DNA from: a virus
DNA length: 64,000 nucleotides
Virus record (IMG/VR): IMGVR_UViG_3300034418_007369
Coordinates: 16,292 to 80,291 of that record
Direction: 5' to 3' (one strand)
The notes beneath the pieces were generated by a model. The model was not told where the DNA came from. It ran no database searches and saw only the letters and a program-made list of their open reading frames with translations. Numbering within the stretch: the first letter of the stretch is position 1; the number at the start of each line of letters is the position of its first letter. A program made the position numbers and the translations under genes. This document shows, piece by piece, positions 50,227-59,714 of this stretch.

Positions 50227-51313
50227 GTTCCTCCCTCCATTGTTCAAGATCAGGCAAAACCTTCTCCCAAGTTGATGATTCATATAAACTTTCACCACGA
50301 TAAAGCGGCCTAAAAAGGCAATAACCCTCATCTCTACTGAAGTGTTTACCAACATAGGACTCTGCGCCCCACCATCTATTGCACATTTCCTGCCACCTTC
50401 TATTTTCAAATATTCTCTTCGATCTGCCCCACCAAAATGCGCCCGAATAATGCCACTTATGCGGCGTTGTTTGAAAAGCGGAAGTTGATTTAAACGAACC
50501 CGCCACCGGATATCCTGACTCCATAGCAACTTTGACCTCTTCCCAATTACGGACGCACGTTTCGTACATAACATCATTCCAATGATTTATATTTAAAGAA
50601 TTATGAGTATGCTGCTGCTGCCCCTTGCCATGCGCAAAGCATATAGCTCCGTCTTTGTATCTTGAAGCAATAATCTTGAGAGCTGGAACAAAACCAACCT
50701 TTTCTCTTTGCTTAGGGTCATTAGCAACCGTAATAACATCCGTAAAAATCTCTTCTAACTGAAATCTAAATTGTTCATGTATGGTTTGGCCGTCAATCGC
50801 AATAACACAAACCCTTTTTCCATCGAAAAGATCTATGCTTTTTTTAAGCTGCTCTATATGATATAGAACCGAATTTTCATATTTTGGATAGAGGAAAAAA
50901 TAAAGATGTTTTTTAAAATTATTCGCGAAGACATCTCTATTGATATCATATGATCTACTATATTTAAACGGATTTTTATTTCTTCTTCCGGTGGACACCT
51001 TCTCTAAACACCATTTACACATTCCAAAATGCTCATTAACTCTTTCTAGTCTTTCGCAAGAGGGACATATGACCGGAACATAATTCCATAATCCAAGCGG
51101 ACAAGCGCAAGATAATCTACGAACCCCATTTTCTATTATAGATCTATGAGGCTTGTGTTTTGCGGCAACAATCTCGCACACGCCATCCTTATTTCTAGGA
51201 CACTGAGAACAAACCATAGTTCTAGATTCCGCCAAGCCTTCTAGACTAGACATGCCGGGAACTACTAATTTTATATCCTGTCTAAAATTATTTTTATCTG
51301 AAGGTATAGCCAT
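50201..51313 (-). CDS. Cys-rich glycosyltransferase-like protein
   Basis: 370 residues. The first ~110 residues carry about ten Cys in pairs (MVCSQCPRNKDGVCEIV, RLSCACPLGLW, VICPSCERLERV, MCKWCLEKV), looking like two or more zinc ribbons or an iron-sulfur site. The body has VCVIAIDGQTIHEQFRF, ICFAHGKGQQQHTHNSLN and WHYSGAFWWGRSKRIFENRR, the last like a family of phage and bacterial transferase-type proteins. Enzyme activity is likely but not proven. Start and neighbours place it among tail genes. Confidence 0.6.
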   Translation of the reverse strand: MAIPSDKNNFRQDIKLVVPGMSSLEGLAESRTMVCSQCPRNKDGVCEIVAAKHKPHRSIIENGVRRLSCACPLGLWNYVPVICPSCERLERVNEHFGMCKWCLEKVSTGRRNKNPFKYSRSYDINRDVFANNFKKHLYFFLYPKYENSVLYHIEQLKKSIDLFDGKRVCVIAIDGQTIHEQFRFQLEEIFTDVITVANDPKQREKVGFVPALKIIASRYKDGAICFAHGKGQQQHTHNSLNINHWNDVMYETCVRNWEEVKVAMESGYPVAGSFKSTSAFQTTPHKWHYSGAFWWGRSKRIFENRRWQEMCNRWWGAESYVGKHFSRDEGYCLFRPLYRGESLYESSTWEKVLPDLEQWREEHESFRSNT

Positions 51314-51348
51314 TAAAATTTCTCATACAAGTTAAACGCTGGTTATTA

Positions 51349-52014
51349 TTAAATAAGTGGTTCGCCCGTAACAATGGGGAGACTTAAACAATTTTTACAT
51401 TGACTATCGCATAGCGGCCCAACGTGGTCATCGCGTTGCCATCCCTCATCTGCATACCCCTTGTCTGGATCATCTGGAAAACGATCAACAAGATCAGTTA
51501 AATCCATAGCTGGAAATACACGATCCAAAAACATAGAACAGCGGTAGTCATTATCTAAAACTTCAACACCATCCCAAGCTAAAGTAAAATCTTTATCCAT
51601 TATCCTCTTCCGCCTCTGCGCCCATTCATTTAACTCAGCCTCATAACTTTCATCAGGCGGCTGATTATCTTTAGGATTCCAGTCAAAATCGTTCCAGCAA
51701 TATTCTATAACCCAATAAAAACCCCAGTAAAATTTAGGCGCTATAGTATCATAAGATTCTCCAAAATAGAGAATATGGGATTCGCCATAAATGTCTCTCA
51801 TTGGAGGGCTATCAGGAGTTGGCCCCCATCCAGAGCTTGGCTCTACACCATTAATGTAAACAAAGAATGTTTTCCTAGAACAGTTATCAAGACAACAGCA
51901 CCCGCGATAAAATACAATCCTACCATCTCTAAAAAAGGGTTTGCCCTTTTTAAAAAAGATACCGGTGTCATTAGTATCCCTAAACCCCTCAAAAATATAA
52001 TCACTATCTGTCAT
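51349..52014 (-). CDS. Putative virion protein, Cys-containing
   Basis: 221 residues, starting in TAATG with the upstream gene's stop. Aromatic and Asp-rich beta-type sequence with a Cys run (FYRGCCCLDNCSRK) and a C-terminal CDSQCKNCLSLP that may hold disulfides or metal. WGFYWVIEYCWNDFDWNPKD lies in the middle. Its linkage to the hub-like gene suggests a tail or baseplate accessory. No family recognised. Confidence 0.55.
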   Translation of the reverse strand: MTDSDYIFEGFRDTNDTGIFFKKGKPFFRDGRIVFYRGCCCLDNCSRKTFFVYINGVEPSSGWGPTPDSPPMRDIYGESHILYFGESYDTIAPKFYWGFYWVIEYCWNDFDWNPKDNQPPDESYEAELNEWAQRRKRIMDKDFTLAWDGVEVLDNDYRCSMFLDRVFPAMDLTDLVDRFPDDPDKGYADEGWQRDDHVGPLCDSQCKNCLSLPIVTGEPLI

Positions 52015-55000
52015 TAAGATTCCTCACACGTATTTCCTTCGATATATTCATCATCGAGATCACAATGCCACCAAATATCTACTTTCTTTCTTTCTATGTT
52101 TACACCGCGAGTCCCAAACGTTATATCCGTGACCATCGTCACGGTGTCGAACATATCCATCCACAAGATAGCCCAATAACAGTCATACTCACCATCATTT
52201 TGGACATAGACAGCCGACCCCTTTCTGCCCTTAATATCATCAGCAGTTCTACCATACAAAAACGCATCCAAAGTATCAACAACGGTCACTCTTCCATCAG
52301 ACTCCTCTGGAACGGAAGTAGAACCACAAGGTCTTGCTAAAATAGTCACCTGTATAGATTGTTGACTTGTAGGCTCTGGCAGATTCTTGCAGTTGTTGGC
52401 GGTATCACAATTATCTGGGTCTACTCTAGCTGGGTCTATTGGAATCAAATCGACAGAATCCCATCCCGCTGGCTGAATTAATATAGCTTCTTTAGTGTCT
52501 TCTATGGTGTCTCTATCTGTAGACATTCTTCCGTGATCGTTAAAATACCAATCACTATTTCCGCCGTTTTGTTCCTCCAGATTTTCAACCCAAGTTACCA
52601 TGTCGTTGCTATCAGCCCACTCCAAAGCATTAAAATCATCATTACATATTCTATATATCCATCCATACGTAAGGTATGCATCCCCATCGCTTTGAATGTC
52701 ATAGGAATAACCCTTCCAGACTATTTCCCATCCATCTGGAAAACCCGGATACTCATGCGGGTCTTCGGAAGGAGCCTGAGTTCCTTGGCCCGCGCTCAAT
52801 CTATTTATAGTTACATAAATAATTTGCGCGGTAGGTACGTCTGTATATCCATCTGTTTCAAACAGGATAATATCTCCACCACCACCACCACCTTTTACTG
52901 GAACCCATTCATAATTAATTCTCTGAACCATTATAAAAGAATTATCACCAGCACTCTGGGTCAGAGAGGGATCTCTGTTGTATCCAGTTATTGTTTCACC
53001 TTTTAAAGCTAACGCATCTTGTCCTTTCGGAGTATTAATTTTTCTTAAAACTTCAACTTCAAAAGTCGTTGGATTATATGGACTGGGCGGCGCGGTTATA
53101 TCGGTTTTTAAAATTCCAACAAGAATATCATGCCCGCCAGACCAAACCTTTCGCTCCTTATCCCACATCAACTTAACTGGGCCTGTCTCCCATTTTGTTC
53201 TATCGTCAGACGAGGACTGATCGAAAACCGTAATATCTTCTTCTGTTCCCGAACCTTGGTCAGAAGCCTGAAAAGGCACAGGATTATTTGCTAGGTCATA
53301 TCCCCAGCCAGACATAACCGCTGGACCCCTAAGACCAACGCTTCTGATTTTTGAAATTGATGTTGTTTCAACCTTTCTTATTTGCAAATCTTCAGTCAGA
53401 TCTTGCGCGCCATCGACCTCGTTTATAACAGAATGGTAGTCGGTTTTTGCTAAAAACTGCCCACCGTCATCTTCTTGTTGATAAAGATTTCTAGGAAAAT
53501 ATGGATCTATATCTTCAGAACCCGGAATCGCGGCGCCTCTTGAAAAAGACGCGCTTTCACTAGAAACTTCCACGTATTCTATTTTTGGAACCTCGTCAGA
53601 AGAAGTAGCCTCTTTGTTCTTCGCTGTTTGATATGGTGAAAATATCTGCTCCTGAGAACACGTAAAACTTTTCTTGTACTGCGCCCAAGGATCATTAGCT
53701 AAAGAATTATAGGAAGTACCAAAAGCATCATTTAAATCTGAAACCGCCCCCTCAAAAGATTTAGCCGGAGCCTCCGAAATATGCGCAGCCCCAAGCGAGC
53801 CACCGGATCTTTGAAATTGAGTAAAGCCAAGGGCGGTTCCATTACCTCTATTTCTCTGATGTCTATCGTCTTTTTGGAAAGCAAAAATCTTATTTGCATA
53901 TGTGATGATTGGAGCCTTTTCTAATCTACCCCTTAAAAACTTCAACGCCCCAACCGTATCTTTATAGATTCTACTTAATCTATCAGCATTAAATTTTGCC
54001 AATTTTCCAAACTTAGGAGTCCAAGTATTAAATTCATAATCTGTATATATTCCACCCACATCAACAGAGCAAGATATACTTGTGACATATGGCCCACTTC
54101 CCGCAAGCCTGTCTGATATATTGAACGCAGGCTTTTCGGCAACTCTAACTCTACCAGATTCATTGCTAGTAACTTCTGCAAGATTCGACTCTACATATGA
54201 CAAACCCATTTGGTTCATCGCATCAACACTGCCAAAATTTTCAGGAGCTAGATTTGTATCAAAGCCAACCTGAGACCTGCCGTTAGTCCCGTTGAAAGAG
54301 AACCAAGGCCCCCAAGAATACCTATTACTAACTTGAGGCATACCAAATAAACCCGGAGCAACAATCCTTGGTGGCATTTCAATATTCGCAAGCTGATGAG
54401 AAAATCCTATAAGCTGATCCTCGGAAATTGATATTCCAAAGAATTTATGAGCAAAATAAACTAAGCCCATTCTTGGGCCAGTCCAGATATCAACCTCTTT
54501 AACCTGAGCGCCAGCATCAACAACAACACATGGGACACCATCATTGCCCGGATCAAGAGCGCAATTATCGCCGTTAGTACTCCTAAAATCTGTCCAGTAA
54601 ACGAATTCACCCCCGCTCGCATATCCAGCAGTAGAGCTAGCGACACCGAATAAGCCATTATAATTATAAAAACCATAATTTTGACCAAGAGCATTATAAT
54701 CATAAAAATTACTAGCACCCCATACAGCAATAGGCTTCATCTTTCCTGTATCATCGTAAAAATTCAAGTCATCAACTGGCTTTTCCTCGACCCAAGCAGA
54801 AGCAGATGGCGCCCAAGCCGCAACCTGATCGTTTAAACTTGCGTATTGGTCTATGGGGCGTTCGTTTTTATATTTTAAGTTATTATCTATGCCGCCCGGC
54901 TCCTCTGGAACCGCCGCGAGAAATACGCGACCAAAAAAGTTGTTAGCGCATTTCTGCACAGCGTTCCATATGGCCTCAACCCTTTGCTCTCTGAAAACCT

Positions 55001-57326
55001 GCTCATTCTCGTTGTATATCAGTCTAGCGAGCTTTAGAGACGTAGAAGAAAAAGCTAAAGTTCCAACACTCCTATTTGCTACCAGCTGCAATATTTCTTC
55101 TGTGACTTCTATATCAGAAACCCAAGGATCATAATCATAACTTCCAGCAGCAACAGACTCGAAAACTTTAAACGCTTGCCATGTAGCCCGTCCGCCTGTA
55201 GCCATTCTTAACTCATCTACAGTAGCATCATAATAAAACGCATCCTGATCTTGTGTTACTTGAATCGTCACCGGCGCGTCTACATCATATGCATTTGGAA
55301 AAGATAGCGGGCATCCGTTATTAGCTCTTTGCAGTATCCATTTACCATTTACATCTTTGCCCCAAACGGGAACCATTCCCGGAGTGTCACCAATCACATA
55401 TCTAGTAGCTGGCGCACCAACGATAAGCTGTTGAACAACCTCATCAGAAAGCTCTTTTCCGGTACTGTGAGAAACCAACTTTCCGGAATTCTTCTTCTCT
55501 GTTATCAGAGCTTGGATTCTGCCGCCTTCAGGCTGAGACGATCTCTCAATTATTTTTAATATTATATAGGGCCGATTTATCGGATGAGAACCATCTTCTG
55601 AAAAGTTTGGCGGGGGACTTCTGTCTTGAACGTCATAGGTATAGCTATACTGCAATATCTCGCAACACTCTTCTATTATATTTGTGATAGTCGCAACCTG
55701 ATTAGAAATTCTAAAATTCTCTGGAACGGTTTTAATTGCCGTTAGATCTATCTCAAATTCGCTTTCTCCAAAACTTATTTTAGAACCAAATACAGATTCA
55801 TTTCTAGACATAAGCTCAATCGTATCAAGCAACAGCCTAGCGGGAAAACCGGCAGAATTCGTTCCGGCGTCACCAAAAGTACCACCAGCAGAATAATTCT
55901 CGTAATGAGCAAGAGCATTGTATATATTTTTCATGCCTTGCGAATTATTGAAAATTGGACCATACTGTATTTCAGGAGTGCCAAACCCAAATTCTATAGG
56001 ATGGCCCGGATTTCCATAGTCAAAATTATTAAAGCTATTTATAGACCCGTAATTATAACTACCGCCATCAAAATCAGATAATATAACATTAACACCGCTT
56101 AAAATTTTTCCTCCGGGAGACTCAAGAATAAGATCAAATCTTTTGCCGCTGGTAGACTCGTCATATGTCCATCTCTGAACTATTCCACCAAAATAAAATT
56201 GACCATATTTAAAACAATAGGCAGTGCCAAGAGTTGGATAAGTGAAAAGCTTACCAGCGTCTGGATCTTCAACGAGGGTCAACTGCACAGAAGAGCTTTG
56301 AGCACCAAAAGAAACGCTGGAAGAAAATTTCTCAACCCAACAACCAAAAGCCTCCAAAGTCCCATCTGGCCCCTTGATAAATCTTTGAACGTTTATTGTA
56401 TGCTGCGTCGGTTCAGCATCATACCAATCAACCAGCCCATTTAAAGGATCTACGGGATCTGAAATAGGATCGGGCGTAAAAGTTGCCGTTACTGTGTAGC
56501 TAGAGTCCTGAATACTATCAAGATCTGGTGAAAAAGATAGACTCCCCTCTGGCTGCGATCCTGTTGACCCATCAATAAATTTGACACTATCCTCATTAAT
56601 ATTGTTTCGGGCATAGTTGTGATGCTCTATGGTAGAGCCATCTTTCAAGGTGCGCGTTTCAAACTCTCCCGTACTATCTAAATCCAAATTCCAAACTGGT
56701 TTAAGGCAGACATCTCTCACATCCTTTGTTACTCTAATATATGCTTGATGTTGCGAGGGAGCAGACCAGCATTTAGAATCTGCTTCATTGAGAGTGATAC
56801 TAAATGTAACTAACTTATCCTCATCAATCTCTTCGCCGGGAAGCGGAGAAACCTGAGTAAACGTAACGTTGGGATTACCGTCAGGAGTAACGACAGTAAA
56901 GAAACCTGTATAGTCTTCCACTTCGTGCTTCTTAAATACGACCTCTTCTCCACCACAAAGCCTGCGAAATACAGCCTCTCCATTGGGTATAGAACCTTTT
57001 ATTTTTGGAGTTCGATCTTTAAGAGTGTATGTAACTGGAATCTCTAAATTTAATGTGGCTGCTTCATAGTCTAAGATTGAGTCAGGGGTAAAAGTTAACT
57101 CTACTGAGACAGACTTCCTACCGTCATTATACGTAGTGCCAGCAGCCACAGACTGACTCCAAGCACCAGAAACACTGTCACCGTCTTCTGGATCATACGC
57201 GACCGCACCGGCAGTATAATCAATCAGAGTAATGTCGTCAAAACAAAGAACGGCACCGTTAGCAGTGTAGCCAGTACCTTGAAGTCTGTAGCTTTTAGAG
57301 TATAATGATGGAGTTTTTTGTGTCAT
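52014..57326 (-). CDS. Giant tail protein, probable baseplate hub
   Basis: 1770 residues. The first ~330 residues are three or more Ig-like beta domains, each ending in a Pro/Asp-rich linker (DRTPKIKGSIPNGEA, PDPISDPVDPLNGLV). Residues ~360-430 (FKYGQFYFGGIVQRWTYDES, FDLILESPGGKIL) resemble a baseplate-hub or late-control D-like domain. The rest has long Asn/Gly-rich beta stretches and a C-terminal Cys-rich end (DNCDTANNCKNL). At over 5 kb and set between tail genes it is the likely hub or central fibre. It starts 25 bases after the previous stop. Confidence 0.6.
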   Translation of the reverse strand: MTQKTPSLYSKSYRLQGTGYTANGAVLCFDDITLIDYTAGAVAYDPEDGDSVSGAWSQSVAAGTTYNDGRKSVSVELTFTPDSILDYEAATLNLEIPVTYTLKDRTPKIKGSIPNGEAVFRRLCGGEEVVFKKHEVEDYTGFFTVVTPDGNPNVTFTQVSPLPGEEIDEDKLVTFSITLNEADSKCWSAPSQHQAYIRVTKDVRDVCLKPVWNLDLDSTGEFETRTLKDGSTIEHHNYARNNINEDSVKFIDGSTGSQPEGSLSFSPDLDSIQDSSYTVTATFTPDPISDPVDPLNGLVDWYDAEPTQHTINVQRFIKGPDGTLEAFGCWVEKFSSSVSFGAQSSSVQLTLVEDPDAGKLFTYPTLGTAYCFKYGQFYFGGIVQRWTYDESTSGKRFDLILESPGGKILSGVNVILSDFDGGSYNYGSINSFNNFDYGNPGHPIEFGFGTPEIQYGPIFNNSQGMKNIYNALAHYENYSAGGTFGDAGTNSAGFPARLLLDTIELMSRNESVFGSKISFGESEFEIDLTAIKTVPENFRISNQVATITNIIEECCEILQYSYTYDVQDRSPPPNFSEDGSHPINRPYIILKIIERSSQPEGGRIQALITEKKNSGKLVSHSTGKELSDEVVQQLIVGAPATRYVIGDTPGMVPVWGKDVNGKWILQRANNGCPLSFPNAYDVDAPVTIQVTQDQDAFYYDATVDELRMATGGRATWQAFKVFESVAAGSYDYDPWVSDIEVTEEILQLVANRSVGTLAFSSTSLKLARLIYNENEQVFREQRVEAIWNAVQKCANNFFGRVFLAAVPEEPGGIDNNLKYKNERPIDQYASLNDQVAAWAPSASAWVEEKPVDDLNFYDDTGKMKPIAVWGASNFYDYNALGQNYGFYNYNGLFGVASSTAGYASGGEFVYWTDFRSTNGDNCALDPGNDGVPCVVVDAGAQVKEVDIWTGPRMGLVYFAHKFFGISISEDQLIGFSHQLANIEMPPRIVAPGLFGMPQVSNRYSWGPWFSFNGTNGRSQVGFDTNLAPENFGSVDAMNQMGLSYVESNLAEVTSNESGRVRVAEKPAFNISDRLAGSGPYVTSISCSVDVGGIYTDYEFNTWTPKFGKLAKFNADRLSRIYKDTVGALKFLRGRLEKAPIITYANKIFAFQKDDRHQRNRGNGTALGFTQFQRSGGSLGAAHISEAPAKSFEGAVSDLNDAFGTSYNSLANDPWAQYKKSFTCSQEQIFSPYQTAKNKEATSSDEVPKIEYVEVSSESASFSRGAAIPGSEDIDPYFPRNLYQQEDDGGQFLAKTDYHSVINEVDGAQDLTEDLQIRKVETTSISKIRSVGLRGPAVMSGWGYDLANNPVPFQASDQGSGTEEDITVFDQSSSDDRTKWETGPVKLMWDKERKVWSGGHDILVGILKTDITAPPSPYNPTTFEVEVLRKINTPKGQDALALKGETITGYNRDPSLTQSAGDNSFIMVQRINYEWVPVKGGGGGGDIILFETDGYTDVPTAQIIYVTINRLSAGQGTQAPSEDPHEYPGFPDGWEIVWKGYSYDIQSDGDAYLTYGWIYRICNDDFNALEWADSNDMVTWVENLEEQNGGNSDWYFNDHGRMSTDRDTIEDTKEAILIQPAGWDSVDLIPIDPARVDPDNCDTANNCKNLPEPTSQQSIQVTILARPCGSTSVPEESDGRVTVVDTLDAFLYGRTADDIKGRKGSAVYVQNDGEYDCYWAILWMDMFDTVTMVTDITFGTRGVNIERKKVDIWWHCDLDDEYIEGNTCEES

Positions 57327-57351
57327 TTCTTATTCTATGCCTTTAGTTTAA

Positions 57352-58899
57352 TCAATTGGTTGTTTCCGGTATAGCTTCCCATGTTTCACTAAGATTATAA
57401 GTACGAGTTTTTGGATTCCAAGATTCGGAAGAGGCTTGACACTTTCCGCCAGACGGCCTATATGCAGTAACAACGGCTGAAACGTCAGGCTTTCCATATC
57501 CTCTTTTCATAACAACATCTACAGTGACATCTGTTTTCCATAAATTAGTTGTATTCATATCTTGTATAATTGGCCCATCTAATTTTCCAATAATAGCTAT
57601 TACAGCATAAACATCTTCTATCCCATATCTATTTTTATGAGTTACATTTATATTTTCCGAGGCCGCTCCTAAAATTTCTATCTCTCTATCATCATATGTA
57701 ATTGCACACGTCACAACTCCTTCGGTTTTATTTTCGCCGTAGCTTAAATTTACCGGCTCGCTTCTTAGGGCGCCGGTAAAACCAGCGTCTGCATAAACTT
57801 TTTGCGCGTAGGATAATGCCGAAGGCTTAAATAGTTGATATGCGGCCTTAGCATTAGTAAATTTGTCTTTTTTCACTTTATCGCTAATTTTAGATTCTGT
57901 CAGCCCGTTAAAAGTCCCATTTATCACAACAGAAATATTTGGAGATTCTATATTATCTTCTATATTCGCCTCTACGGTATATGTAGCATTACGCTCTTGG
58001 TTGGAAATAACCCAGCTGGTCGTAACCGTATAGGTACCAGAAGATAAATCCGTCTGAACCTGACGAACGCGATTATAAGCCTTGTAACTTAGAGTATCTA
58101 ATTTATACTCCACTCTTTCCCGACCGTCCTTGTCCATCCTAGCAGCCTTAAACTTATCTGGCCAAAACTCAGAGTCGCCAGCCGCATTAGTGGTAACAAG
58201 TTCACTGATTGGATCATCAATAAGTTTTGCGTTAACCCAGATTGCAGCCTGAGCATAGGCCGTCCCATCTGAAGTCATACCGCCATTAGTATATTTTTTT
58301 TGCCCCTGTGCGGTTAGCGTATGAGTAATTTTATATACTTTTTCAACAGTATCATCGGTAGCCAGCCCGCTAAGAATATAAGCAGCGGACTCGTCTTCTG
58401 ATAATTCCCAGTTTTCTTCAGCCCTCTCTAGCTTAAACGCAGAAGTAGAGCCGCCGCCCAGATCATAGCACTCGAAAACAAGAGTATACGGTTGATATTG
58501 CACCCCGCCGGTTTCTTCTGGCACTTCTCCGGCTTCAGCAGAAACAAGTCTCGCATAACCAAACTCCATTCTACCAGACCCGCCACCGCGAGACTCAACC
58601 GCTAGCTTACCAGCAGCCTCCTTCAGTCCTTCGACCACGCTTGTTAAAGTCTTAGATTTTTCAAGCAGGGAACTCTGACGCTCGCCTTCGTTTCTAATAT
58701 TTTGCAAGTCGGAAGATGAAACCGTGGCATTGCCGCTAACAGAAACTGTATATTTTTTATTTAGCTGAGTAGAGTCTCCAGACGTTATATTTTCGCTAGA
58801 TATAGAAAAGTTAGGGAACGGGCCGGGAATACTTGCACCAGTGCCGCCCACTGACAAGACTGTAGCACCAGCCGCCCCAAAAGGTGTAAAAATTATCAT
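57352..58899 (-). CDS. Tail structural protein
   Basis: 515 residues, ATGA-coupled to the beta-repeat gene upstream. N-terminal IIFTPFGAAGATVLSVGGTG is Gly-rich; a helical segment (~60-100, NIRNEGERQSSLLEKSKTLT) is followed by long beta-sheet parts (TLVFECYDLGGGSTSAFKLE, TYTVEANIEDNIESPNISV). No Cys cluster of note and no enzyme motif. Place between hub-like and repeat genes suggests a tail or distal-tail component; family unknown. Confidence 0.55.
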   Translation of the reverse strand: MIIFTPFGAAGATVLSVGGTGASIPGPFPNFSISSENITSGDSTQLNKKYTVSVSGNATVSSSDLQNIRNEGERQSSLLEKSKTLTSVVEGLKEAAGKLAVESRGGGSGRMEFGYARLVSAEAGEVPEETGGVQYQPYTLVFECYDLGGGSTSAFKLERAEENWELSEDESAAYILSGLATDDTVEKVYKITHTLTAQGQKKYTNGGMTSDGTAYAQAAIWVNAKLIDDPISELVTTNAAGDSEFWPDKFKAARMDKDGRERVEYKLDTLSYKAYNRVRQVQTDLSSGTYTVTTSWVISNQERNATYTVEANIEDNIESPNISVVINGTFNGLTESKISDKVKKDKFTNAKAAYQLFKPSALSYAQKVYADAGFTGALRSEPVNLSYGENKTEGVVTCAITYDDREIEILGAASENINVTHKNRYGIEDVYAVIAIIGKLDGPIIQDMNTTNLWKTDVTVDVVMKRGYGKPDVSAVVTAYRPSGGKCQASSESWNPKTRTYNLSETWEAIPETTN

Positions 58900-59690
58900 T
58901 CTAAAAATCCTCTAGTATATAGGCTAATATTATCTTCTGGCATAGGACTAATAAACAGATCAAGCGAATTATTATTTAGCAATATTCCACTAACATATAA
59001 TGATATATCTCCAGAGGCTATTGTTGAATTAATATATATAGGCATTTGAGCGTCTGTTGGTCTTTCCATATATAATGACATGTCTCCAGAATTAGTTGGG
59101 CTAGCGCCCTGATTCTTTAAATATATACTCATGGAGCCATTTTTAGTATCATAGACCGAGCTATCATTATTTGAATCTACATATAGCGACATGTTTCCAG
59201 AAACAGGAACGCCAAACTGTCCATCGTCAACATTAACATAAACAGGAAGTGATTTATTGGTTTCTAGTTTTTGCTGCAAGGATGAAATAAATAGATTGAA
59301 AGAGCCGCTGTCTTTTGGATTTTCTCCACCTGTAAACAAATTTAAATATGCATATTCAACAGAGCCGTCACCAGAAGGTTGAGCATATTTATCATTATAT
59401 AAATATAAACTCAAGCTTCCAGACGGAATAATGTCTTGTTTTGCAAAAAGAGACATATTGCCACTATCGGGAATTGGCCCAAGGGCAAATAAATTGACCG
59501 AGCCGACTCCTGATGATGGGCCTTCAATGTAAGAATCGAGAGTAGATGTTGACTGAAAAGGGGCTTTTGTGTATATGGACGCAGCAGAAGCCGCGCTACT
59601 GGGGCCAATGCCAAATAGACTAAAGCTGCCCTCACTTGACTGGGGGCCGCTAATAAATAGTGTAAAATCTTCTGCTATACCAGAACCCAT
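58896..59690 (-). CDS. Beta-repeat virion protein with SGxxxLF/LY units
   Basis: 264 residues. About fourteen short units of the form S-G-x-x-x-L/I-F/Y are spaced 13-25 residues apart: SGNMSLFAK, SGSLSLYLY, SGSFNLFIS, SGNMSLYVD, SGDMSLYME, SGDISLYVS and others. They should form a repetitive beta-solenoid or fibre. From memory, similar repeats occur in phage virion proteins. Set between the tape measure and tail genes; likely part of a fibre or tail tip. Confidence 0.6.
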   Translation of the reverse strand: MGSGIAEDFTLFISGPQSSEGSFSLFGIGPSSAASAASIYTKAPFQSTSTLDSYIEGPSSGVGSVNLFALGPIPDSGNMSLFAKQDIIPSGSLSLYLYNDKYAQPSGDGSVEYAYLNLFTGGENPKDSGSFNLFISSLQQKLETNKSLPVYVNVDDGQFGVPVSGNMSLYVDSNNDSSVYDTKNGSMSIYLKNQGASPTNSGDMSLYMERPTDAQMPIYINSTIASGDISLYVSGILLNNNSLDLFISPMPEDNISLYTRGFLE

Positions 59691-59714
59691 CTCTTTTCCT
59701 TCATTTTATTTTTC

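Noticed and set aside
50227-50577. Longer N-terminus for the gene at 49765-50226
   Set aside because: That part is a shadow of the Cys-rich transferase-like gene; the ATG at 50226 has a strong GGAGG site.
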